Part shown: positions 55,327 to 63,664 of the stretch, in pieces
Layout: every line of letters begins with the position of its first letter
Position numbering within the stretch: position 1 is the stretch's first letter
DNA from: Acerihabitans sp035013185
GTDB taxonomy: Bacteria > Pseudomonadota > Gammaproteobacteria > Enterobacterales > Enterobacteriaceae
DNA length: 64,000 nucleotides
Direction: 5' to 3'
NCBI RefSeq assembly: GCF_035013185.1
Contig: NZ_JAYGJO010000013.1
Span: forward strand, 1-64,000
Notes under the pieces: generated by a model
What the model was told of the DNA's origin: nothing
Database searches by the model: none
What the model saw: the letters and a program-made list of their open reading frames with translations, nothing else
Translations under genes and position numbers: made by a program

Positions 55327-56826
55327 CTACGCTAAAGCGCGTTTAGGTATGGCGAATCGCATAATGTTCTCTTCGGTGATCTGATCCCCTTGCAGCTCTT
55401 GGTTTATCGCCCCTTCACTCATGACGTAGACCCGATGAGATAAGGAGATCACCTCAATCATTTCCGATGAAATAACAATAATGGCGTAGCCTTTTTCAGC
55501 TAATTCATGAATGACGTTATAAATTTCCACCTTGGCGCCGACGTCCACACCGCGGGTAGGTTCATCAAGGATCAGCAAGTCGCATTGCGTTGCCAGCCAT
55601 TTGGCGATCACCACTTTTTGCTGATTGCCACCACTGAGACTGGATATGGGATCTTCCACCGAGCCTAATTTTATCGACAAGCGTTGACGCGACACCTCAC
55701 TAAGTGCTCGTTCCTTGGGATAATTTATAATGCCGAAGCGGTAGCAAACCCGTTTTAAATTGGATAACGTCATGTTCTCCCGTATGGGACGGGACAAGAT
55801 AGCGCCCTGCTCTTTGCGGTTTTCCGGCACCATACCGATACCTTGACGCATGGCGTCAGCGGGATGGCGGATAGTGATTTCCTTACCGTTTTTAACAATC
55901 CGGCCGGCGCTCATGCGATCGAGGCCAAACAAGCAGCGGGATATTTCGGTACGCCCAGACCCCACCAACCCGGCTAAACCGACGATTTCGCCTTTTTTAG
56001 CGGTCAGATTGATATCCTTCAACAACGATTTGGTGGACATGCCATAGACCTCAAGCACCATTTCCTGCTGCGGGATGTTTTTAGGCGGGTAGAGATTTTC
56101 AAACTTACGTCCCACCATATTGGAAATAATGTCATCTTCAGTACAGGTTTTAGGATCCAAATCGGTAATGGTCTCACCATCTTTTATCACTGTAATGGCG
56201 TCAGCGATGGCAAATATCTCATCCAGTCGATGGGAGATATAAAGAATGGTCACCCCTTGCCCTTTTAATAATTTTAGCTGACTAAACAAGATGTCGATTT
56301 CCCGGTTCGACAATACCGCCGAAGGTTCATCAAGAATTAATATCCTCACATCCCGGGCTAGAGACTTGGCAATTTCCACCATTTGTTGATAAGCGACACT
56401 TAGCGTACCCAGCTTCACCGTGGGCGGAATATGAAAACCCAGATTGGATAGCACTCGCCCGGCTTTCCGATTCATTTTTTTCCAGTTGATAAACTGGCCG
56501 CCAAAGCCCAGATCACCCAAGAAAATATTTTCCGCCACCGTAAGATCGGGGGCCAGCGCCAGCTCCTGATAGATAATACCGATGTTGTTTTCACGGCTTT
56601 GTTTTGGCGAAGTGAAATGGACTTCCTTGCCGTTGATGTAGATGGTGCCACTGTCCTTAATATAGATACCGGACAGGATCTTCATCAGGGTGGATTTACC
56701 GGCACCATTTTCGCCCACAATGGCATGAATGGTGCCCTTCTTCACTTTTAGATTAATACTTTTCAACGCATGAACGCCGCCAAAACTTTTTTTTACCTTA
56801 TCGATAACGACTGCATACTGGTCCAT
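55327..56826 (-). CDS. ABC transporter double ATPase, RbsA type (locus 2)
   Basis: A 499-residue ATPase with two nucleotide-binding halves. The first has Walker A GENGAGKST and Walker B ILILDEPSAVL. The second has the usual altered Walker A GLVGSGRTEI, signature LSGGNQQKVVIAKWL and Walker B LLILDEPTRGVDVG. It drives the locus 2 pentose/polyol importer. It lies 50 bases downstream of the binding-protein gene. Confidence 0.92.
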   Translation of the reverse strand: MDQYAVVIDKVKKSFGGVHALKSINLKVKKGTIHAIVGENGAGKSTLMKILSGIYIKDSGTIYINGKEVHFTSPKQSRENNIGIIYQELALAPDLTVAENIFLGDLGFGGQFINWKKMNRKAGRVLSNLGFHIPPTVKLGTLSVAYQQMVEIAKSLARDVRILILDEPSAVLSNREIDILFSQLKLLKGQGVTILYISHRLDEIFAIADAITVIKDGETITDLDPKTCTEDDIISNMVGRKFENLYPPKNIPQQEMVLEVYGMSTKSLLKDINLTAKKGEIVGLAGLVGSGRTEISRCLFGLDRMSAGRIVKNGKEITIRHPADAMRQGIGMVPENRKEQGAILSRPIRENMTLSNLKRVCYRFGIINYPKERALSEVSRQRLSIKLGSVEDPISSLSGGNQQKVVIAKWLATQCDLLILDEPTRGVDVGAKVEIYNVIHELAEKGYAIIVISSEMIEVISLSHRVYVMSEGAINQELQGDQITEENIMRFAIPKRALA

Positions 56827-56876
56827 AAAAACTCCTCATTTTCACCCCCCCTTGTAACAAGGGGGAGAGAATGACG

Positions 56877-57836
56877 TTAGAACAGCGATTTAGGATCGTA
56901 GATTTGCTTAACGTTATCTTTCGTGATGAGCACTGTTGGGGTATAAACGTAATCAGGAAAATCTTTATTACCTGCCTGATACTTAGCGATAACGTCCAGT
57001 ACGGTATCGGTCAAGACATTAGGGTTATTCGCTGCAGTGGCCTGCAAATCGCCCCGTTCAATTGCTTCCAGACCTTTTTTATAACCGTCGTGAGCATAGA
57101 CCTTCACGTTCTGAAGTTTATTGGCACCCTTTAACGATAAAATAGCGCCAAGGGCCATATCGTCCATTTCGCTGTAAACACAGTTGATTTTATCACCTTG
57201 GGCAACGATGATATCTTCCATGGCCTTAAGTCCACCTTGCTGATCCCAGTTGCCCCAACCTTGGCTGACAATGGTCAGGCTGGTGTGGTTATATTTTCTT
57301 AATTGGGCTTCCATGACACCGAGCATAAAGTTGCTCCGGCGCGCTTCACCGACCAGGTTGCCCTGGTTGCCGCTGATAATGACGCAGTTCATTGGCTTAT
57401 TACCAAACTGTTCCACCGCATACTCGCCAATGGCGATATTATTTTTAGCGTTGTTGGCCTGCACTCGGGTAATGACCGGCGCATCCAGTGAAATATCGCT
57501 ATCGAGGATCACCGTAGGAATACCCGCGCGTTTGGCAATTTGTGTAATGCGCATCCCGGCTTTGGGATCCTGCGGATTCAGCACCAGATAATTAATGCCT
57601 TGGGAAATCATGTCCTCAACATCAGAGATCTGTTTATTCAAATCGCCGCGCGCATCGGTAGTAATCAATTCATAACCGCGTTCTTTGGCATGGATTTTCA
57701 TGTACTCGGTCAGGCCGTTAAAAAAAGCGCCGTTAAGGGTGCGGTTGGCAAAACCCACCTTGATCTTATCTGCAGCATGGGCCGAAACCGCGACCGTTGA
57801 GACCGCCAGCAGGAGACTCACTAATACTTTTTTCAT
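56877..57836 (-). CDS. Sugar ABC transporter substrate-binding protein (locus 2)
   Basis: A 319-residue periplasmic-binding protein of the ribose type, with a signal peptide ending SAHAA and mature start DKIKVGFANRTLNGAFFNGL. LNPQDPKAGMRITQIAKRAG and VYSEMDDMALGAILSL are typical hinge and ligand-contact regions. The ligand is probably a pentitol, pentose or hexitol, judged from the neighbouring dehydrogenase and xylulokinase. AGAAGGAAAG lies before the ATG. The 151-base gap before it holds a hairpin and a short direct repeat, so its expression may differ from that of the two enzymes. Confidence 0.89.
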   Translation of the reverse strand: MKKVLVSLLLAVSTVAVSAHAADKIKVGFANRTLNGAFFNGLTEYMKIHAKERGYELITTDARGDLNKQISDVEDMISQGINYLVLNPQDPKAGMRITQIAKRAGIPTVILDSDISLDAPVITRVQANNAKNNIAIGEYAVEQFGNKPMNCVIISGNQGNLVGEARRSNFMLGVMEAQLRKYNHTSLTIVSQGWGNWDQQGGLKAMEDIIVAQGDKINCVYSEMDDMALGAILSLKGANKLQNVKVYAHDGYKKGLEAIERGDLQATAANNPNVLTDTVLDVIAKYQAGNKDFPDYVYTPTVLITKDNVKQIYDPKSLF

Positions 57837-57853
57837 CGATGTCTTTCCTTCTG

Positions 57854-57893
57854 TTTTTCACGTTAGGTATACCCATCATTTTTCACGTAGGTA
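57854..57893. repeat. Direct repeat TTTTTCACGT-T-AGGTA in the leader of the locus 2 binding protein
   Basis: TTTTTCACGTTAGGTA (57854-57869) and TTTTTCACGTAGGTA (57879-57893) are near-identical direct copies 25 bases apart, just upstream of the binding-protein start. On the minus strand they read ACCTACGTGAAAAA. They may be regulator half-sites or a small duplication. Confidence 0.45.
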
Positions 57894-57943
57894 CAGAGTT
57901 AACTATATGATTATTATAAATTAAAAACATAACTGCGTTGTAT

Positions 57944-57982
57944 GGCTCCCGGGTGGCGCTCCGCCGACGGATCCGGGAAGCC
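57944..57982. terminator. Intercistronic hairpin after xylB
   Basis: GGCTCCCGG and CCGGGAAGCC can pair around a GC-rich loop, 6 bases past the xylB stop. No T-run follows, so transcript stabilisation or partial termination before the transporter genes is likelier than full termination. Confidence 0.45.
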
Positions 57983-57987
57983 TGGGT

Positions 57988-59457
57988 TTAGCGCACCCGT
58001 TGGCGGGCCTCCACCTGCTGGCGATAAAAAAACCGAAACAGCGCCAACCGACTTGACAACTGCCCGGCACGTTCAGTCCCGGCAATGAAGCGGGTATGGA
58101 CGGCTGGCTTACGGCATACCTGCGCCTCGTTACCGCCCACGGCTAGCCAGCCTAGGCGCGCAGCGCCCAACGCGCCGCCGGCCGCACCATCCTGGTGTGT
58201 CACCACCGGAATATCCACCACATCGGCGATCAGTTGAGCCCACCAAGGGCTGCGGGCACCACCGCCGATCAATGAAAACTGTTCGATGTGGCTGCCGGCT
58301 TGTTGCATGACGTGTAAACCGTCCGCCAAGCCAAACGCCACCCCTTCCAACACCGCGTAAGCCAGCGAGGCGCGCTCCGTCGAGTGAGTTAATCCATGAA
58401 ACGATCCGCTGGCGATGGGATCGTTATGCGGGGTACGCTCACCGGAAAGGTAGGGCAGGAACAGCGGTGCCCGCTTCTGATCGTCCAGGCTAAGTGCCGC
58501 CACTTCCGCCAACAGGGTAATTTCATCGGTACGCAATAACTGACATAACCACCGTAAGGCACTGGCAGCGGTAAGCATGACGCTCATTTGATGCCAACGG
58601 TTGGGCAGGGCATGGCAAAAGGCATGTACCGCCGACTGCGGGTTAGGGCTGAAACGTTCGTTCACGGCGAAGATGACCCCGGAGGTACCCAGCGAAATAA
58701 AGGCGTCACCGTTATTCACCGCGCCGATGCCCACGGCGCTGGCGGCGTTATCACCCCCACCACCGGCAATCACCACGCTTTTAGACAGGCCCCACTGATC
58801 GGCAATATCAGCGCTCAAATGGCCAGATGCCGCCGAGCCTTCCACCAGCGCCGGCATTTGGGCCCGGGTCAGGCCGCAGGCGTGCAGCAGGGAATCAGAC
58901 CAATCGCGTTTGGCCACGTCCAGCCATAAGGTACCCGCAGCATCGGACATGTCGGAAACCTTGTCGCCGCTCATCATCAGGCGCAGATAATCCTTAGGTA
59001 ACAACACAGTCTCGGTTTGGGCAAAAATCTCCGGTTCATGGGTTGCCACCCACAAGAGTTTCGGTGCGGTAAAACCAGGCATCGCCAGATTACCCGCAAT
59101 ACGGTGCAGCTCTGGCGCCCGTTCGGTCAACTGGGTACATTCCAACGCGCTGCGGGTGTCATTCCACAAGATCGCCGGTCTGAGTACCCGATCGCGCCGG
59201 TCAAGCAATACCGCACCATGCATCTGGCCGGACAGGCCGATGGCGCGGATCCCCGGCCAGATATCCGTATGGCGGGCGCGTAAACGTGTGACGGCGCGCT
59301 GGGTGGCCGCCCACCACTCGGCCGGATCCTGTTCCGACCATTGCGGATGAGGCCGCTGTACCGTTAACGGCTCGCCTTCACTGGCCACTAACGTTCCGGC
59401 GTCGTCGATAATGACGGCTTTTATCTCCGAAGTGCCTAAATCAAGACCGAGATACAT
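57988..59457 (-). CDS. xylB: Xylulokinase
   Basis: A 489-residue FGGY kinase, close to E. coli XylB (484). The start MYLGLDLGTSEIKAVIIDD, the substrate-binding GLSGQMHGAVLLD and WNDTRSALEC, and the FGGY region FLPYLSGERTPHNDP all match XylB. It phosphorylates D-xylulose to D-xylulose 5-phosphate, which feeds the pentose phosphate pathway. It lies 32 bases downstream of a mannitol-dehydrogenase-family gene that could make xylulose from arabinitol, and upstream of the ABC importer genes. No xylA is seen, so the D-xylose isomerase route is not indicated here. Confidence 0.91.
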   Translation of the reverse strand: MYLGLDLGTSEIKAVIIDDAGTLVASEGEPLTVQRPHPQWSEQDPAEWWAATQRAVTRLRARHTDIWPGIRAIGLSGQMHGAVLLDRRDRVLRPAILWNDTRSALECTQLTERAPELHRIAGNLAMPGFTAPKLLWVATHEPEIFAQTETVLLPKDYLRLMMSGDKVSDMSDAAGTLWLDVAKRDWSDSLLHACGLTRAQMPALVEGSAASGHLSADIADQWGLSKSVVIAGGGGDNAASAVGIGAVNNGDAFISLGTSGVIFAVNERFSPNPQSAVHAFCHALPNRWHQMSVMLTAASALRWLCQLLRTDEITLLAEVAALSLDDQKRAPLFLPYLSGERTPHNDPIASGSFHGLTHSTERASLAYAVLEGVAFGLADGLHVMQQAGSHIEQFSLIGGGARSPWWAQLIADVVDIPVVTHQDGAAGGALGAARLGWLAVGGNEAQVCRKPAVHTRFIAGTERAGQLSSRLALFRFFYRQQVEARQRVR

Positions 59458-59489
59458 ATGTCGTTCCCTCTAGGTAAAGGTGGATGGAT

Positions 59490-60890
59490 TTAATGACTGG
59501 TGGTCAGCGTAGTCGCGGTTGTTACCCAGTTGTCGAGCCGGGCAATAGTATCGCGCAGCAGTTGTTCAAATTGCGGTTTGCTGGCTAATGGACCAAATAG
59601 CTTGGCGTCGTGGGCATATACCGCGATGGGATCGGCCGCAGTAAACATGGCGTGGGTGGCGGTTTCATTCAGAATGCCATCCTGATAGTCATAGGGCAGT
59701 TCGCTTTTATGCCAGCAACGCATGAAGATAAAAAACAGTGCCGGTAGCACTGCGGTGGCCTTAGGCGACTGCCCACGGCTATAGCATTCAATCAGGGTCG
59801 GGGTGATAAATCCGGGAATTTTGGAAAAACCATCCGCTGCCACCCGTTGATTGGTATCGCGAATATAGGGGTTGCTGAATCTGTCGAGCACCACATCGCG
59901 ATACTGGGCCAAATCAAGTGGGCTGGGCGTCAAGCAAGGGATGACATCCTGGGTGACATAGTCATAGGCCATTTGCCGAATCTGGTCAGTACCCGTGCTT
60001 TCATGGATATAGGATTGGCCAATCAACGTGCCGGCCCAGGCAATACAGCTATGACTGGCGTTAAGGATACGAATCTTCGCTTCTTCATAGGCTGCCACGG
60101 ATGCCACCAGTTCAACACCGACATTTTCCAGCGCTGGACGGCCGGCGACAAAATTATCCTCAACCACCCATTGAATAAACGACTCGCCCATTACCGGTGC
60201 CCGATCGTCTATGCCTAATTGCTGTTTTACCCGGCCGGCAATATCGGCTGCCGGCCGCGGGGTGATACGGTCGACCATAGTGTTCGGCGTAGAGGTATGG
60301 GTCGCCAGCCAGGCCAGCAGTTCGTTCTCGCCACGTAACGTCAGGAATTCCGTCAACCCTTCGCTAAAACGTTCGCCGTTGTGGCGTACATTGTCACAAC
60401 TGAGCAGGGTCACCTTGCCGGTGTTCTGGGCGCGCCGGGCCTGCAGGATCCGCGTGATGGCACCGTAAATGGTCCGGGCACCGCCCTTGAGGTCGGCCTG
60501 AATATCCGCATTGGCCTGATCGAGTTTGAAATGTGTGTCGAGGTAATAACCGCCTTCGGTTACCGTAAATGAAATCACCCGTGTCTGGGCTGCTGCGCCT
60601 TGCTCCACCAGTGCGGTAAGCTGTTCATCCCAAGGGATGATTTTGCGGATCGACGTGATTTTCTCATAGCTGCGTTCACCCGCCGGCGTGACCGTTTCCA
60701 GTACGTACTCCCCTTTTTGGGTCGCCAGAATGTCCAACAGTGGATTGGCATCATCACGGATATTCCCCAAGGCGATGGACCAGCGTTGGTCTCCCTGAAG
60801 CAATAGACGGTGCAGGTACCAGGCCTGGTGGGCACGGTGGAACGAACCGGCGCCAATATGCATCCAGATAGACTGATTTGATGTGGTCAT
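59490..60890 (-). CDS. Mannitol dehydrogenase-family polyol dehydrogenase (D-arabinitol dehydrogenase-like)
   Basis: A 466-residue polyol-specific long-chain dehydrogenase. The N-terminal MHIGAGSFHRAHQAWYLHRL is the nucleotide-binding start, and the catalytic signature K-x4-N-x2-H is in KIRILNASHSCIAWAG. The family oxidises mannitol, arabinitol, fructuronate and altronate. Coupling with xylulokinase suggests D-arabinitol to D-xylulose, as in the dalD-dalK pair of Klebsiella; the hexitol alternative (mannitol to fructose) fits less well. ATG 60890 gives the family N-terminus; GAGG is 11 bases before it, and the frame is open to 60932. First gene of the locus 2 operon, divergent from the SorC regulator. 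Confidence 0.87.
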   Translation of the reverse strand: MTTSNQSIWMHIGAGSFHRAHQAWYLHRLLLQGDQRWSIALGNIRDDANPLLDILATQKGEYVLETVTPAGERSYEKITSIRKIIPWDEQLTALVEQGAAAQTRVISFTVTEGGYYLDTHFKLDQANADIQADLKGGARTIYGAITRILQARRAQNTGKVTLLSCDNVRHNGERFSEGLTEFLTLRGENELLAWLATHTSTPNTMVDRITPRPAADIAGRVKQQLGIDDRAPVMGESFIQWVVEDNFVAGRPALENVGVELVASVAAYEEAKIRILNASHSCIAWAGTLIGQSYIHESTGTDQIRQMAYDYVTQDVIPCLTPSPLDLAQYRDVVLDRFSNPYIRDTNQRVAADGFSKIPGFITPTLIECYSRGQSPKATAVLPALFFIFMRCWHKSELPYDYQDGILNETATHAMFTAADPIAVYAHDAKLFGPLASKPQFEQLLRDTIARLDNWVTTATTLTTSH

Positions 60891-60918
60891 AATGTATATT
60901 ACCTCTCGAACTAGGGGT

Positions 60919-60997
60919 GAGCATAAGCTCAAAATTTGAGTAATTGCTTAGAAATAAAGCTTAGTCGAATAATAGCCCACTAAACGAGCTTTAGCTC
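60919..60997. promoter_or_regulatory. Paired GAGC-N4-GCTC operators in the locus 2 divergent promoter
   Basis: GAGCATAAGCTC (60919-60930) and GAGCTTTAGCTC (60986-60997) are two copies of the same inverted repeat, with centres 67 bases apart. A further palindrome, CTCAAAATTTGAG, overlaps the first at 60928-60940. They lie between the dehydrogenase operon and the SorC-family gene, where a tetrameric SorC-type repressor could bind both and loop the DNA. Confidence 0.6.
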
Positions 60998-61075
60998 ACA
61001 CAATGGAAATGATCGATTTACCCCGCTATCGTTTGACGGGTATAGTTTTGCTACGACTAAAAGTGAGTATGATCA

Positions 61076-62032
61076 ATGAGTAAAATCGATAGAAAGTTGG
61101 ACCAAGCTGCGCGCGCCGCGTGGATGTACTATGTCGCCGGCAAGACCCAGCATGATATTGCCGACGTGCTTGGCGTGTCGCGCCAGGCAGCGCAACGCCT
61201 GGTGGCGCTGGCCTCGGAGAACGGCCTGGTCAGGGTCAATATTACCCATCCGGTGGCCGACTGTACGGCATTGGCCCAGCAGTTGGCCCAGCAGTTCCAG
61301 CTTTCGGCCTGCATGGTCGTGCCTTCCGCCGGCATGGACAGTTTGAGCCTGAACCGCATGATTGCGGTGGCGGGAGCCGAAGTGATTACGCAGTTTATCG
61401 AGGTATCTGAACCACAGGTGATTGCGGTGGGGTCTGGTCGGACGCTGCGCGCCACCATCAACGAACTGACCGGCATGGATCGCCCTCAGCATAGCTGCGT
61501 GTCGCTTATCGGCGCCATCGCCTCCGACGGCTCCTGTACCCGCTATGATGTGCCACTTTGGATGGCGGAGAAAACCCAGGGCAAATATTTTATTCTGCCT
61601 GCACCGCTATACGCGGATAATCTTTCGGATAAGGAATTATGGTGCAACCACCGCATTTATCGCATGGTGATGGAAAAAGCGGCACAGGCAGATGTGACCT
61701 TTATCGGCATCGGCCAGGTGAATGACCAGTGCCCATTGCACACCGACGGATTTATCACCGGCGAGGAAGTGGCCCGCCTGAACGCGGCCGGCGTGGTGGC
61801 GGAAATTGTCGGGCATTTTATTGGTGCCAACGGCCGACGGGTCGCCAGCGACCTAGACGATCGTCTCACCAGCGTGACAATCCCCTCCCGGCCGAAAAAA
61901 CCGGTGATCGCCTTTGCCGGCGGCGACGAAAAGTTCCTGGCTATCCAGGCGGTGCTGAACGGCAACTGGATCAACGGGCTGGTGACGGATGAAGAGACCG
62001 CCAACAGGCTGATGTCAACCCAACGCGACTGA
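61076..62032 (+). CDS. SorC-family transcriptional regulator (locus 2)
   Basis: A 318-residue SorC/DeoR-type regulator with an N-terminal helix-turn-helix (AWMYYVAGKTQHDIADVLGV, then SRQAAQRLVALASENGL) and a C-terminal sugar-phosphate-binding domain (AVGSGRTLRATINEL; the late PVIAFAGGDEKFLAIQAVLN). It is of the same family and size as LsrR in this window. It reads divergently from the polyol dehydrogenase operon and is its likely regulator, with a pentitol or xylulose phosphate as inducer. The ribosome-binding site before ATG 61076 is poor. Confidence 0.88.
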   Translation: MSKIDRKLDQAARAAWMYYVAGKTQHDIADVLGVSRQAAQRLVALASENGLVRVNITHPVADCTALAQQLAQQFQLSACMVVPSAGMDSLSLNRMIAVAGAEVITQFIEVSEPQVIAVGSGRTLRATINELTGMDRPQHSCVSLIGAIASDGSCTRYDVPLWMAEKTQGKYFILPAPLYADNLSDKELWCNHRIYRMVMEKAAQADVTFIGIGQVNDQCPLHTDGFITGEEVARLNAAGVVAEIVGHFIGANGRRVASDLDDRLTSVTIPSRPKKPVIAFAGGDEKFLAIQAVLNGNWINGLVTDEETANRLMSTQRD

Positions 62033-62037
62033 TATCC

Positions 62038-63399
62038 TTACTCACTGGCCAGCAAAATAATATTTCCTACCGCACGCAACCGGGTCAGCAATGACGCGAA
62101 CATCCCGTCGGTGGCCATCTTCAAACATTTGCTGGGTTGGGTAACATCCATGCCGGTGCGGATATTGATGGCCCCTGCCAGGCCGCCGGCAATACCGCCA
62201 ACCGTTGCGCCGGTTTGTTCCCAATAACCTGGATTATCACTATTGGCGATCATTTGGTAGGTCATGGCGCCCGCTGCCGCATACCGGCTTTTTTTACCTA
62301 AACCGTAGAAACAATCCGACCAAAGGGTGGCGATACCCAACAGAAAATGGCTGTCCATCACCCGGCCGATGAGCCCTCCCGCCACAGCGCCTTTACCCGC
62401 CGACTCACCCACTTTGGTGCTGTCGGTTACGGAATTGAGCACAAAGCCCCCGATGGAACCGCCTAGTGCAGCAGACCAACGCATCGCATTGCTGACCATC
62501 ACTTGCGCCACTGTGTCCGCCGTGCCAACGGCACTGGCCGTCGCGACGGCCCCCGCGACTCCCCGCATAGAGCAGCCCAGACGTACGCCTAACGTCAATG
62601 TCCGAGCGGAGCTGGCGGCCGCGATAGCCAGAGCGCCTCGGCTACGGGCGCCATGAAGACCGCCGACGAGTCCGCCCAGCGTACTGCCGATCAGCAACTG
62701 TTGTCCTAATGGCTTGTCAGCAATTCCTTGTGTCATTTTTTCGGCCAGGGATTCTGATAAGCCATTGGCGAACCAGCCGGCCAGGGCCCCGAGGGTCAAC
62801 CCAACCGCCGCCACAATCAGCAGCGGCCACATTGTCGCGCCAACCACTAACGCCACCGAAGTCAACAACGTTGCCACCGTCACGCCCAATACGGCGGTCC
62901 TGACGATTTTAACGGTGTTAGGATGGGTGAAGAGGGAGACGAACATATTCGATTGTGCCACACCCGGTATGGCTTTATTTGGCGGCGGCGCTGAGGTTCG
63001 CAGAACCGCAAGAAGGGAAACCTTATGGGGTTGGGACGGTTCAGTAGACCGCGTCATGGCGACGGACCGATCGATTAATGGCCTGCAGGGAGGGTTGCTG
63101 CCCTCCGGCTGAACCGTTAAGAGATTGCCCAGTAGCGTGTTTAACGGAGGTAACAAATCCGCCTGCACCGGGGGAGGCGTGAAATCGGCCGACGATTTTT
63201 GCTTAAGCATCGACGGCGAGGGCTCATGCTCGTCCATCGTTGCAGTTTGCCCTTGGCGGCAGGTTACCTGCTGACAATCGTTCCTGCAGCCGACAATGCT
63301 ACCCAAAACATCCGGCCCCTCGGGTGCGGGATGATCGTGAGGTATACTGCAATCGGATAGACTGCACGGTGTTGATGAGATACCGGTAAGATCTGCCAT
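62038..63399 (-). CDS. Glycine-rich multi-helix protein of unknown function
   Basis: A 453-residue protein that I do not recognise. The first 150 residues are Pro/Ser-rich with clustered cysteines (CSLSDCS, GCRNDCQQVTCRQG) and no signal peptide. From about residue 165 to the end come seven or so hydrophobic helices full of small residues and glycine zippers (for example GSTLGGLVGGLHGARSRG and GATVGGIAGGLAGAINI). This is the build of membrane-inserting secreted proteins or the N-terminal parts of polymorphic toxins, which is only an analogy. ATG 63399 is preferred; a GTG at 63426 is in frame. It converges with the SorC regulator, 5 bases between stops. Confidence 0.6.
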   Translation of the reverse strand: MADLTGISSTPCSLSDCSIPHDHPAPEGPDVLGSIVGCRNDCQQVTCRQGQTATMDEHEPSPSMLKQKSSADFTPPPVQADLLPPLNTLLGNLLTVQPEGSNPPCRPLIDRSVAMTRSTEPSQPHKVSLLAVLRTSAPPPNKAIPGVAQSNMFVSLFTHPNTVKIVRTAVLGVTVATLLTSVALVVGATMWPLLIVAAVGLTLGALAGWFANGLSESLAEKMTQGIADKPLGQQLLIGSTLGGLVGGLHGARSRGALAIAAASSARTLTLGVRLGCSMRGVAGAVATASAVGTADTVAQVMVSNAMRWSAALGGSIGGFVLNSVTDSTKVGESAGKGAVAGGLIGRVMDSHFLLGIATLWSDCFYGLGKKSRYAAAGAMTYQMIANSDNPGYWEQTGATVGGIAGGLAGAINIRTGMDVTQPSKCLKMATDGMFASLLTRLRAVGNIILLASE

Positions 63400-63664
63400 A
63401 GTGGGCCCGCCTAGTAGAAAACCCACACAGCGTAGCCACTTGAGGCGATGGAAACTTTCATATTTCGATGATTGCGGTATTGCGGTAGTGCGTAATTCGC
63501 CGCATAAACCGCTAATAAGTTAAAAGTTAACACCATCCTGAAACCGCCGCCCAATACCAATCCATTCTAACTTATTGCCGCTGCAGCTAAGTAAGACGCA
63601 TACGCTTTGTATAACGTTATATAGTCGGCCAGCGACAATAGAATCTGTCGTCGCCTCGGCTAAT

